Below are positions 10,493 to 21,065 of a DNA stretch of 64,000 nt, piece by piece. Both the position numbers and the translations under genes were made by a program. The stretch comes from Orientallactaga sibirica (taxonomy: Eukaryota; Chordata; Mammalia; Rodentia; Dipodidae): assembly GCA_036365145.1 (NCBI GenBank), contig JAEOAD010002859.1:1-64000 (forward strand). The letters are read 5' to 3'. Every line of letters begins with the position of its first letter. The first letter of the stretch is position 1. The notes below the pieces were generated by a model. That model ran no database searches and was not told where the DNA came from. It saw nothing but the letters and a program-made list of their open reading frames with translations.

Positions 10493-10715
10493 CCCGCAGG
10501 ATGGAGGCTCGGAAAATGAACTCCGCTGCTTCCTCCGCACTGCTCACGCCGACCCGCCTTTCAGTTTACAATCTGCTGAGCGGTTTCCCTGGCACCTGAC
10601 ACACACACAGACACACACCGCCACCGCCACAGCCACAGCCTCTGCCTCCCTGCCCCGCTGAGCTGCTGGAGAGAGGCTCAGGAGAATGAACTCCGCTGCT
10701 CCCGCCTTTTGAAAG

Positions 10716-10766
10716 TTTATAACTGCGCTAAGGACGCTCTGGGTGAGGCGCAGCATTGTGACGTCA
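10716..10766 (-). promoter_or_regulatory. CRE plus TATA promoter (left)
   Basis: On the minus strand a perfect palindromic CRE, TGACGTCA (10,759-10,766), is followed 37 bases later by a perfect TATAAA (10,716-10,721). Initiation would then be expected near 10,685-10,695. The 'gcagcggagttcatt' motif just downstream of the TATA box recurs about 165 bp farther on, before the ATG, so the core promoter was itself duplicated; in the inner copy the TATA-like site has become 'ttgtaaac'. CRE with TATA is a known layout for CREB/CREM targets, including genes expressed in spermatids. Activity here is inferred. Confidence 0.65.
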
Positions 10767-10979
10767 CGGGCAGTTCCACCTGCCTACAACGCGGGGGAGG
10801 CCGGAGCCGCCCATGGGTCAGGAGGGGAGGGCGGCTGGCAGGAGATGAGTGGGCTGCAGCTGTATTGGAGCAGGGACTTTGCAGCCAATAGAGCTTGTGC
10901 CTCTCCCCCCCCAAACACTCAGAGAGCAGATGCAGGGGCTCCTGAGACCTGAGGTGCAGCTGTGTGTACTGACAGACCA

Positions 10980-11280
10980 CCAGCTTCCACCAACCCAAGG
11001 TTTAACAATGTCATCAGATAGCATGTGAAGACTATGGTGGAGATTTCCCTGCTTTGCTAAAACCTGCCTACCTGATGGTCAACCAATGTATTTGAAAAGT
11101 GCCTTGATTTATGATCTGACTTATGTAACTATGAAAACTTCATGAAACTGTTAAAACATTTGGACAGGGAATTTTGGGTAACATAAATCTGTGTTCCTGG
11201 GCCATGGTCACTCACATTTGGCCCTAGACTAAACTATGTCTAATCCCCTTTGAGGTGAGAGCTGTGTCTTTTGATGGACA
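10980..11280 (+). repeat. Probable old LTR copy
   Basis: Related to 5,780-6,250 by a shared ordered set of motifs (see there). It lies between two copies of the 'gcagggactttgcag' unit. The right counterpart is about 42,345-42,640. Confidence 0.4.
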
Positions 11281-11584
11281 CTGGGGTGCAGCTGTGCTGA
11301 AGCAGGGACTTTGCAGTTCACAGAGCTTGTGTCCCACCCCTTGCACATACCCAGAGAGCAGATGCAGGGGTTCCTGGTACCTAGGGTGCAGCTATAATAA
11401 AGCAGAAGCTTTGCAGCTCACAGGTTACCCAGAGAACATGTGCAGGACTCCTGGGGCCTGAGGAGGCCTGGTGTGATGGTGTGATTTGTGGGGCCAGAAG
11501 ATCCCATAAGGCCTACTGTGTGTGCATGAAACACTATGGTCAGTCCACAGGGATTGACTGTGCTCAGGCCAGGGATCTGCAGAC

Positions 11585-11945
11585 CTGCCCTCCCTCTCCT
11601 TGTCCTTCCTTCCTTCCTTCCCCTTCCTTCCTTCCTTCCTTCCTTCCTTCCTTCCTTCCTTCCTTCCAATTCTTCTCCATTTAACCCTCTTTTTTTTTCT
11701 GCCATTCTTTCTTCTCTTCCTTACTCCCTCCTTCCTTTCTCTACTTCTTTCCATTCTTCATTTCTCCTCTCTTTTTCACCCTTTCATCCTGCCACTCATC
11801 ACCTTTCCCCTTTTTCTCCTTTTTTTTCTATTCTTCTCCTCCCTTTCCCACTCATTTTTCTTTTTCTTCCTTCCTTTCTTTTCTCTTCCCTTTTTTTTTT
11901 CTTTCTTCTTCCCTCCTTTCCTCTTCCCTTTCTCCCTTTATCTCT
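11585..11945. repeat. Second polypyrimidine tract, with (CCTT)n core
   Basis: A CCTT-repeat block at 11,605-11,667 followed by mixed C/T. It is preceded by 'cacactatggtcagtccacagggattgactg', which also precedes the first tract (9,605-9,640). The two tracts are therefore part of the tandemly duplicated unit. The right counterpart is 41,670-42,030. Confidence 0.95.
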
Positions 11946-12082
11946 GGCTTGCTGTGAGCTCAAGGCCTGGTGAGGACTCCATCTCATGTCTCCTCTGTGC
12001 AGTCAAAATATTGCCTTCCTCCCCTGCAAAGTTTTGGCACACAGGAAAGGCATGAGATAGACAGGAAAAAGCTGGGATGGAG

Positions 12083-12085
<3 letters not shown>

Positions 12086-12142
<57 letters not shown>
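12086..12142. repeat. (GT)n microsatellite
   Basis: Uninterrupted GT run. The right arm has (CA)n at about 41,484-41,533. Confidence 0.97.
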
Positions 12143-12145
<3 letters not shown>

Positions 12146-13015
12146 AGTGATGAGATGGAAAGCAGCCCTGAGAAGAGGTAAAATATCTCACCAACAGAAG
12201 TGAATACACAATAGTGTGGAATGTATATTTACATTATATGTATAATTACAAGAGATGAACACCACAGGGAAGTTCCTATCTTTATGATGTCTGAAGGGAT
12301 TTATAAATAGTACAGAAGCTTTACAGCACCTAGTGTTGTGGCCTTTGCTGCCCTGTCAGCCCCCTTTCAAAGGAATAGCAGAGACAAAGCACCCAGTAAA
12401 GGTTAATTACAATTAGCTGGGCACTGCTGCTCCTACCAGGTCCATGAGTCTGAGGGAAGTGAAGGGGGGAGACTGGGAAGACCACACACAGGAGCTTAAG
12501 TGGAGGTGAAGAATCTGGGGAAGCCCCTACTGGGGAAACTAGACAGGGCTTGGCCAGGAAGGTATTGTTCCTGGGATGGGAGTGCTGATCTCAGACATTC
12601 CTCTCTCACTGTTTAAGGCTGTGGGCTGGAATGATGATTGGAAAAGTCCCTCAGTGGGCTCTGGAGACAATTAACTTGGTGAATGTCCAGTGTGGGGAGG
12701 AAAGTGTCTCTTGGACAACAGGATATTTTGTAAGAAACATCTAGAAGTAGGAAGTGAGGATAGAGACATGGGAGGCATAGCTTCATGGGTGGTGTAGGTG
12801 AAACCTGGATTCTGAGCAGCTGCTTACAAACTTGAGGTGATGCAGCTCAGAGCTAAGTCCAGGCAGACAAGGGGGCAAGGGATCTTACTCTTGAGGTCTG
12901 TAAATTTGGAGGCAGACATATCGAGGAATGATGATGGGGGCATGGGCAATGGCAGTGTGGGAAGTGGTCTGGGATACAGGAAGACTTCTTGGAGGACAAG
13001 GCTGGGGATCTGTGC
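12143..13015. other. Arm sequence without recognised features
   Basis: Paired with about 40,600-41,480. No repeat or gene recognised; the open frames on either strand do not resemble proteins. Confidence 0.5.
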
Positions 13016-13017
13016 AG

Positions 13018-13440
13018 ATGGGCACAGTGACACTCACCTGTTATCCCAGCATGCAGGAAGCAGAGACAGGAGGATCATGAGTTCAAAGGCTGCCTGGGAT
13101 ATGTATAGAAAGACCTGTTCCCAAAAAAATATTCTTGGGGATGAAGCTCATTGGGTAGTGTTTGCCTTGTAAGCTAAAGACCTGAGTTTGATCCACAGAA
13201 TCCATATAAAATAGCCAGGTGTGGTGCTGCAGCCTTGTAATCCTAGCACTGGGGAGATGAGATAGGAGAGTCCCTGGGGCTGAGTGGCCAGCCAGTATAG
13301 ACTATTTGGTGAGTTCCAGGCCAGTGAGAGGCCCTATCTCAAAAACTGCCAATGGCATTCCTGGGAATAACACACAAAATTGTCTTTCGTCCCCACTGCC
13401 TGTATGCATGTATACTTGCATACACACAAGCACTGCACAC
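13018..13440 (+). repeat. B1-like SINE followed by a B4-like (ID+B1) SINE
   Basis: A B1-like element at 13,018-13,135 ('tcacctgttatcccagcatgcaggaagcagagacagg'). Then an ID-like head ('ggggatgaagctcattgggtag') fused to a B1-like body ('gccaggtgtggtgctgcagccttgtaatcc') to about 13,440. The counterpart is about 40,180-40,600. Confidence 0.65.
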
Positions 13441-13494
13441 ATGAAAACATACAAACACACATCCACACACATATCACATTTTTATTTTCATTTT

Positions 13495-13696
13495 TTAAAA
13501 AAATTATTTACAAACAGAGAGAGGTAGAGAAGAAGACAGACAGATAGGCTAGGCACTCCAGGGCCCCCATCCACTACCAATGCATTCCAGACACATGTGG
13601 ACCTCATTTTTTAGGTGGGTGTGATGGAATCAAACATGGGTTGTTAGGGCTTTTCAGGCAAGCACCTTAACCAGTAAGCCATCTCTCCAGCCCCTC
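13495..13696 (-). repeat. DIP-type SINE
   Basis: Minus-strand copy ending at the head 'ccttaaccagtaagccatctctccagcccc'. The right counterpart is at about 39,930-40,140 in plus orientation. Confidence 0.85.
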
Positions 13697-14382
13697 TATC
13701 ACATTTTTAACAATAAAGAATCCTTTGGGGAGAGAAAAAGATGTTGGGAGAGAAATCTGGTTAAAGCAGGTTTAGAGTGTAGGAGCTAGGAGCTCCAGGA
13801 AGAAAAGAAGAGTAGCCCTGAGATCCTGTCCATGGATGGATCTTGTAGAACAAAAAGGCCCAAAGATTATGCTTAGAACAGTCTGGAAACTTTTAGCAGC
13901 TGAACAGGCCATATTCCAGCTGGGCAGAGGGTGGCAGGAGTAGTGAAAAAAAAAAACCCTCCCTAGGGCCCAAGGTCAGAAATAAGCCCATCTGGGCCAC
14001 AGAGAAAAGTGGCCTGGACTGGGATGAAATGACTGGGCCTGCAGCAGGTACCTAGGCCTGCATGCCAGACACTGCAGATTTCCTGCCTTGATTGAGAAAT
14101 GTCCTAATTATCCTGGCTGTGCTGTGGGTGCCAGGAGGGTGGGGCTGTCAGTCAGAATTGTGATGCTTTGAGACTTGAGTCCTGGCTCTGGTTCTGGCTG
14201 ACCTCTTGAGAAAGTGACAACTGGTCCCTTACAGGTAACCAAGCAGAGCCTGGAAGAGAGCAGAAGGTGGAGCCTGCTCCAGTGTCTTCTCAATGTTCAA
14301 TCAGACTCAGAACCAGAAGTTTAACTAGGTTGAGAGGACCTTTGTGGGGATTAACAGAACACATGAAAATTATTGAAGGAGG
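13697..14382. other. Arm sequence, no gene recognised
   Basis: Paired with about 39,257-39,930. Moderately GC-rich single-copy-looking DNA, presumably flank or intron of the duplicated light-chain pseudogene downstream. Confidence 0.45.
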
Positions 14383-14585
14383 GCTGGAGAGATGGCTCAG
14401 CAGTTAAGGTGCTTGCTTGCAAAGCTTCATGGCCTGGGTTCAGTTCCCCAGTATCCATGTACAGCCAGATGCACAAACTGGTTTGTGTGTCTGGAGTTTG
14501 TTTGCAGTGGCAAGAAACCCTCATGCATCTGGCTACACTATTCTCTCTCTCCCTTGCAAATAAATGAATAAAGAATTTCTAAAAG
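14383..14585 (+). repeat. DIP-type SINE
   Basis: Complete head, core and AAATAAATGAATAAA tail. The counterpart is 39,050-39,256 in reverse orientation. Confidence 0.85.
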
Positions 14586-14980
14586 AGAAATTTATTCAAG
14601 GAGACCTCAGTGGCTGCATGTTGTCATCATTTTCCATGGCCATCATGGCATGTCACCTTGCCTGGAGATGTGACTTGCTGACCCTCTACATATACCTGAG
14701 TGTATGTCATGTGACCTCAGGCAAGGCCTTTCCCTCTCTGAGCCTCAGCTTCCCTCTCTGGGTTGGTGTGGTCATGAAATGAGGGACTGAGTGTGGAGCC
14801 TCCCAGCATGCTGAATTCCAGTAAGCACTGAGACACAGTAGACCACAGGGCTGGGGGTTTGAGGAGCCCCAAATGGGGTCCTTTTGGCAGCAGGTGTCAG
14901 GAGAACACCCTTGGGGAAAGGTGTGTGTGGCCATCTGGACAGGGTAGATCATGGCTGCTCAGGGTTCATGTTTCTGTCAG

Positions 14981-15505
14981 CACTTCACCATCATGGAGCA
15001 GAATCAGGATGGTTTCATTGACAAGGAGGACATGAGGAACAGCTTTACTGCACTGGCTGGATGATGTAGTAATGGGGAAAACTTGGAGGTGGGCAGGGGA
15101 ATAGGTGACTGGGGACTGTAGCAGACAGCTTCCCGTTCACTGAGATGAACTTTCAGGAGGTGATCCAGGGAAGTTCCATAAAGGCAGGAAAAGCAGCCTA
15201 TGTGCAGACCAGCCACCAATCAAAATACAGCACATTTGAACTGGGGCACATTTGCATATCTTTACAATGGAATCTCAGCCCCAGGACATTGATTGATGGG
15301 CTTACAGATGAGCTTACTGAATATATTGGGGACATATATTCAAACTACACAGGGACATATCAAGATCAGGGCATTGATTGATGGGCTTGTGAGCTTTGTT
15401 CTTGTGCCCATCCACTTGCCCCTCTTCTCCAGGTTGCATCAATGTCAAAAATGAGTAGTTGGATGCCATGAGAAGGAGGTTCCAGGCCCATCACCATGTT
15501 TAGGG
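14981..15505 (+). pseudogene. Myosin regulatory light-chain pseudogene, two exons with intron (left copy)
   Basis: The first exon remnant (14,981-15,056, after a 'tttctgtcag' acceptor) encodes FTIMEQNQDGFIDKEDMRN, the first EF-hand of regulatory myosin light chains. The second (about 15,433-15,505, after 'ttctccag') encodes INVKNE, a stop, then LDAM, followed by a frame break before a KE-x-PGP segment. The intron and splice sites are retained, so this is a duplicated rather than a retroposed pseudogene. An LTR fragment (about 15,119-15,350) sits in the intron in this arm only. Closest by type are muscle RLC genes such as MYL10 or MYL7, but I cannot decide which. Later exons were not found. 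Confidence 0.65.
15119..15352 (-). mobile_element. Decayed MaLR-type LTR fragment, left arm only
   Basis: The minus strand matches, with internal deletions, the LTRs at 31,894-32,279 and 33,510-33,881: 'tgtagcagacagct' at one end, 'ggaagttccataaaggcaggaaaagcagcct' in the middle, and 'tgaatatattggggacatatattcaaactac' at the other end. The right arm (near 38,490-38,510) passes straight from 'ataggtgactgagga' to 'catatcaagatc' without it. Confidence 0.75.
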
Positions 15506-15750
15506 AGAAATGTTAGGGTGAGTGGAGGCTCTCAGGAGGCAGGGGGGGGATAAGGGTAGGTAGTAGACATGTCTCCCTATGGGGCCCTGATGTTTACAGA
15601 AGCACAGTTGAGAACCTGGTGTGCCTCTCCCCAAGCACCGTCCCCTGGAAGCACACACCACCCCAGGCCCTGCATCAGTTTCCACCTAGGCTCATTACCC
15701 ACAATCAAGACAGCACCTTCCACTTCCTTCCCATTAGGATTCCACCCCTG

Positions 15751-15753
15751 CTT

Positions 15754-15784
<31 letters not shown>

Positions 15785-15916
15785 AGGGTCTCACTCTAGC
15801 CCAGGCTGACCTGGAATTCACTGTGTAATCTTAGGCAAGCCTTGAAATCACAGTGACCATCCTACCTCAGCCTCCTGGGTGCTGGCATTAAAGACATGTG
15901 CCATCATTCCCAGCTT
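15751..15916 (-). repeat. B1 SINE
   Basis: Antisense B1 with a long T-run (15,752-15,779). The counterpart is 37,917-38,085 in plus orientation. Confidence 0.9.
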
Positions 15917-16485
15917 ATTTCCCTCATCTACCTGCCTCTTTTGCCTGTCTGTCCCCTTTTGATGGTGAGTGACAGGCAAAGAGATATGGGGAAAATGGTT
16001 CTAAAAATATTCACCTTGTCCAATTTTGTAGCCACCACAGTCCCAGTGAAAAGATCAGAGAGCTGTGTTCACCAATAAGGAGTCGGAGCATGCTCAGAGA
16101 GGTCATGATGGTTGTTCCAGGTGCTCTGAGAAAAGAATAACTATAATGGGACCACTAACAGTTTCCTGGGACTCAATATCCTGTCTGGGGTTAGAAAATG
16201 GGGCCATCTCTGTTCCCTTTATCTCCTGACTCTGGGGTATCCTCTGCATAGTCATCTCCAAGTTGAGATGTGCTATGACTGCTATGACTGAAAGGAAGGG
16301 TCAGACTGGGCTGTGCGTGTACAGGGAGGTAGGCAGTGTGGTCACCTCCCCTCAGGCTGCCTCTGACTGGCCCTTAAAATCAAGATCTGGACTCCAACAC
16401 ACTCAGGGTTGATCTTGGGTGGTCTGAGTTGCTGTTTACACCTTAATATTTCTATAGAGTGCTTGTCTAGAATCTCCCAGAAAGA
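15917..16485. other. Arm sequence, no gene recognised
   Basis: Paired with about 37,390-37,917. Nothing recognisable on either strand. Confidence 0.45.
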
Positions 16486-16720
16486 AGCAGGGGTGTGGCT
16501 CAGCAGGACAGCACTTACTGAAATTCCTCCAGTGAGAGGCTGAGGTCTGGCTCAGTTATACAGAGCTCCTGCCTAGAAAACCCCAGTGTGGGAGTGTGGG
16601 GTGGCTCAGTGGCAGAGCACTTGCCTTGACTCCTCCACTGAGGGGCTGGGGTGTGGCTAAGTGGAAGAGTTTCTGCCTAGAATCCCCCACTGAGGAGCTG
16701 TGGGCATAGCCTATAAGGAG
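16486..16720 (+). repeat. Tandem array of ID-like SINE heads
   Basis: Four consecutive units of about 55-60 bp, each containing a tRNA-like A-box ('gtgtggctcagtggcagagcacttgcct') and ending 'aatccccca(c/g)tgaggggctg'. The units lack B-box and A-tail, so the head has been amplified as a minisatellite instead of by separate retroposition. The right counterpart is about 37,140-37,375. Confidence 0.75.
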
Positions 16721-17910
16721 GCACCTTCTGCTGTAATGTGAATTGAGTACTAGAGGAAAACAGGAATTTAGTTGGGATCCTTTGGGATGCTCATGGGAAG
16801 GGAAGAGTTTTTTTTTTATCTTTGAAGGCCCTCAGCCTGTTTGGTGGATTGAAAGGTAGAAGCTTAAGGCTCATGATGCATCTGTCAGGCTTTGACTAAG
16901 CTGGAGCAGTGACCCAGGGCCTTGGTGGGACTACAGTACTGCAGCTTCTCTCTAGTTTTCAGGAACACACGACTTAGTAATCCAGCTGAGCTTGTCATGC
17001 AAACTTTGTCAGGGCTGTGTGCAATGATGTTGGGAGAGGCTGGCAGCCAGGAGGGCAGCAGGCTGGGGTGGGCACTGTCTTTTCCTCTAATTGAGATAAG
17101 GAAATTTTGCAATGAGATGCCCCACAATGGCAAGCAGACAGTACACAAGCTATTTTATGACGCTCATAGCGCTCAGAGCTGAAGGAGGAGGCAGGGTGTC
17201 ACTGGCTAAGGTGAGTGTCGACAACTGTGCCTGGTCCTCAGGAAGCTGAGGGGCCAGCCACAGTAGTAAGGTCTCTTCACAGACTGGAATTTTCAGCTAG
17301 GTGATGAAAACAGGGATGCTGTGGATTTAAAGGCAGTGACCCCACTCATTCCTGATCAGGACCTTTGCACCACTCCAGCTTCACTGCCTTAAAGTCCATG
17401 ACTCTTCTGCTTGGTCTACCTCGGAGGGCCTGCAGCCCTGGCCCAACTCCACCTGGCCTGAGCTGCAGGGCTGGGGACAGATGCCAAACACCTGCTCAGA
17501 GAAGTCAATGTTGTATCTTCCCAGATCTCCCAGTCTGATGGGGACACACAGAGGGCCTGACCCAATGTAATGGGGAGACACAGAGGAGGCTTACCCAGTC
17601 TTTTGGGGAGACAAAAGGACCTTGACTCAGTCTGATGGAAAGACACAGAGACCTATGACCTGGCCTGGTGTGTGAGACAGGGACAGTCCAAACTCAATCG
17701 TATGTGAGGATCTGGACACCCTGGATGTCCACAGGGGTGGTTACATCCCATTTCTCTTATTAATGTTGCCTCAGTGATAAGTTGAGGTATCATGTCTACT
17801 ACCTGGGTGCACTGGGTATGAAGGGAACTGAGTGGGAATAATGCCATCCTGGAGCTGGGCACTCAGATAGGTTCACAGTCCTGGCCCATTAGTGTTAATC
17901 AAAATCTAAG
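16721..17910. other. Arm sequence without an identifiable gene
   Basis: Paired with about 35,950-37,140. Both strands have open frames of 66-112 codons that are partly shared between arms, but none matches a family I recognise. At 17,505-17,660 there is a short degenerate tandem motif ('ctgatggggacacacag'). Confidence 0.45.
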
Positions 17911-18065
17911 CATTGAGCCAGGTGTGGTGGCTCATGTGTGTAATCCCACCACTCAGGAAGTGGATGAGGAATTCAAGGTCATTCTTAGCCACATGTTGAT
18001 TTTGATGTCAGCGAGGGATACATTAGACCCTTTGTCAATAAAACCTATCCAAGAAACAAACCAAA
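17911..18065 (+). repeat. B1-like SINE, diverged
   Basis: Begins 'gagccaggtgtggtggctcatgtgtgtaatcccaccac'. The counterpart is about 35,780-35,930. Confidence 0.75.
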
Positions 18066-18424
18066 ACCCATAGCTATTGGTGGCCATCAGCAGGCTGGTC
18101 CTATAAGGTGGGGAAAATAGACCTCTGACCGCATGACTTTGGGGGGCTTCCCAGGTCCACGTTGAGTGGTTGTGGAGCAGCATGACCAGGAAAGGGGTCT
18201 GGATAGGAGTTGTTAGGTCACATGCTGTCATCAAAGATCCCAGGAAACCTTGGAAAAGCCCCTTCTTCTCTCTGGGCCTCAGTTTTCCCAATAATATGAG
18301 GAAGATATTGGGTATTAAGGCCCATGGTGGACATCAGAATCTTTTCTCCTTCCTCATTCTCCTTTTGGTCCTCTTCTTGTGCCTTGCCCAAATAGTCAAG
18401 TCCTCTACCATGGCCCATCACCCT

Positions 18425-18590
18425 CACAGGGGGATTCTAAGCAGGCTGAAACACACCCTCAGTCCCTCGTAGATAGATTCTCTAAGCAAGAACTCTACAA
18501 CTGAGCCATGATCACAATGTCTCAGTGGGAGATTCTAGAGGTGTGCTCAGCCCCTCACTGGAGGATTTTATCAAGCACTCTAGTGAAGTA
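18425..18590 (-). repeat. Tandem ID-like head array, short
   Basis: About three units in minus orientation ('gggggattctaagcagg', 'caactgagccatga'). The right counterpart at 35,225-35,405 is in plus orientation. Confidence 0.65.
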
Positions 18591-20222
18591 GGAATCAGAG
18601 CCAGAGAGGCAAACTGAGAGGAAGAAAGGTGGGGAGAGGAAGGCTGCAATTTCCAGGAGGCTCATGAGTGTCGACATGGAAAAGGACCAGTATGTCACCA
18701 TAGAGACAGAGATGCTGATGGGAGCCAGGCTTAGGGGAGAACAAAGCCAGTTGTTAGTAGAATGGATGGAGGCAGGGCAGGGAACTAGAATGATCAGCTT
18801 AGCTTATGATGTCTGAATGGGATATGGCCACAGCTAGCTGTAGTGCAGGCCCTTGGACTGACCATGGAGGTGAAGTCCTGTGACAGTGGTCTATAGTAAG
18901 TGTACATGGGGGACTGTTCTACTGGAGCAGAGAGGCTCAGAGCCCAGCAGAAGCCTGATTTGGACCTTAGAACCTGGGTCAACCTCTGAGCTATGCTCAT
19001 GCCATCCCTTCCTAGGCTCACTGGGCTTTTGGTGACCCTGGCTGATGATATGTTCCCTCCACATCCAGGGTCAGGCTGGTGGCCAAGGAGAGTGGTGTTT
19101 CTGTTCAGGGTTTGAGGATGGCTCCACAGCCTGTCACAGCCTCCACCTATGGGGGAGTGAGAGGAGGCTAGTGGAGCCTGTGGAGGTGGGATTGTCTACT
19201 TCCTCTTCTATAACATTATCAAAGGCTGTGAGGCAGAGTTCTGGGTCTACAGAGACACTTCCAAGAGTATCTCAATCTAGAATCACCCAATCCATTTATA
19301 CAGATCCCACCTCCATCTTTGGAACCTGGGACACCCACTTGACAATGTCCTAGACCATCTTATCTCTTAGTGTCATGAGAAGGAAATCCATCTATAGGGG
19401 ATCAATTTTGGGAACAGAAGGTACTTCCCATGGCTGTAGGACCTGACAAATGTGGATGCTGGTTATAGAGGCCAAAAAGTAGACTCTGGTTGAAACAGAA
19501 TCTGTGCAGTCCCCAATTTGGGGACCAAGAAATATTGACTTTCCCCCACAGTAACATAAATAATGGAAAATGAGCATAGTCCTTAGTGGGACCTGGTACC
19601 ACTGGCACCAGAGGATACCCCAAATGCACAGAGCCTCATTCAGCTCTCTGATCTTATCTTTTCACTGAGCCTGCTTAAGCCCCACAAATTCCCTGATAGT
19701 TCAAGGTGACATCATTCTCCCTCATTCAGGACCCAATGTAGTTCCTAGTGAACCTGTCTCCTCTACACACATTCTCCAGTCATTCCTATCCTCGTGTCCA
19801 GAGATAGGTTTTAATCTACTCTGTCTACACATTTATTTGCATGTCTCATCTACACAGTCAATCCAATCCTGGGTCCCAGAGACCAGATGGAAAGCGAGTT
19901 TAGAAAGTTTTCAGCCTAGTCTATCAGCCCCCTGCTCATCTGGGAATCCAGAACTAGACTTCCTGAGATGCTCCTACACTATTGCCTTGGTTACCATGAC
20001 CATATGCTCACCCTGCAGCCACCATGATTGCACTTTGAGAAACACACCCCACTATGAACCTCTCAGGTCTCTCCAACTGTTCAATCAAACCCTCTTTGCC
20101 TTCAGATACCTTGATAGAAAGTTCCTCCAGTGCAGTTCCTTCTGTTGTAGGTTCCATACGCACCTGAGTCCCTTCTTGTTGCTCTTTCTTGTTGCTTTTA
20201 GGTGGCACCCTCTCCTATAGGA
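18591..20222. other. Arm sequence without an identifiable gene
   Basis: Paired with about 31,130-31,600 and 34,061-35,220, interrupted on the right by the 2.4 kb retroelement block. Open frames of about 100-127 codons (for example 19,045-19,353) recur in the other arm but have no family resemblance that I can name. Confidence 0.45.
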
Positions 20223-20862
20223 ATCCCTCCAGGATTTCTTCCTCTCCTCCTTCACAAATACACGGACCAGCCACTGCCAATGGTCCATATGCATTACCTC
20301 ACTGTATCCACCATAGACCAGGGAGGAATTTGCATGGGTCACATGTTCTTTTGTCCTCCTGCCTCAATGCACACCTGTTGCTCACAGGCTGTAGGAAGAT
20401 GGCTGGGTTGTACCATGTAGTGACTTCTAGGGACCAAATATTTTGTGTTGATCTAGTTATAAAACAAACACCCTGCCTCCAGTGCAAGTATGTTTGAGAT
20501 GTACCATGTGATCTGGGTCACCTAGTAACCCATAAATTTACTTTCTCACCTTCCTCAAATGCCACCTTTTGGATGAGCTCCACCCCAGTTCCTCCCAAGC
20601 TCTGACTCCTAATGGGGATTTTGCTCTTTTTACAGAAGTGACTTATTTCTGCCATGCTAGCAATGGAATCTGGGCCCCTGACCCTCCTTAGGAGATTCTA
20701 GGCAGGTGCTACACCACTGTGAGACACCTTCAGCTCCTCAGTGGCAGATTTTAGCAGGCGCTCTAAGACTGAACCACATCCCAGCCCCTCACTGGGGGAT
20801 TCTAGGCAAGTGCTCTCCCACACAGCCACACCTCCAGCTCCTCAGTAGCAGGTTTTAGACAG
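20223..20862. other. ~640 bp present only in the left arm
   Basis: The right arm near 31,130 joins 'ggcaccctctc' directly to 'taggcaggtgctttgacaactgaccc', skipping this segment. The junction shows only a few bases of microhomology, so a deletion on the right is more likely than an insertion on the left. The content is unrecognised sequence plus the first units of the ID-like array. Confidence 0.65.
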
Positions 20863-21065
20863 GTGCTTTGACAACTGACCCATGCCCCCAGCCCCTTCCT
20901 GGGGGATTCTAGTCAAATGCTCTATCACTGAGTCACATGTCCATCCCTTCACTGAAAGATTCTAGACAAATACTCTACCACTGAGCTATGCCACAGCTCC
21001 TCACTGATCATAGGCAGGTGCTCTACCACACATCCATGCCCTTAGCCTTTCATTGGAGGGTTTTT
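20690..21065 (-). repeat. Longest tandem array of ID-like SINE heads
   Basis: About six units of about 60 bp in minus orientation, each with 'gattctaggcaggtgctctaccactgagccacatccc(c)agcccctcactgggg'-like wording. The right counterpart (30,890-31,125) has about four units because of the deletion there. Confidence 0.8.

Noticed and set aside
19045..19353. A ~100-codon frame open in both arms (partner 34,456-34,764)
   Set aside because: No splice-site support or family resemblance; stops and indels appear when the frame is extended.
20690..21065. The regularly spaced repeats as a CRISPR array
   Set aside because: Units are degenerate SINE heads without unique equal-length spacers, in a mammalian genome.
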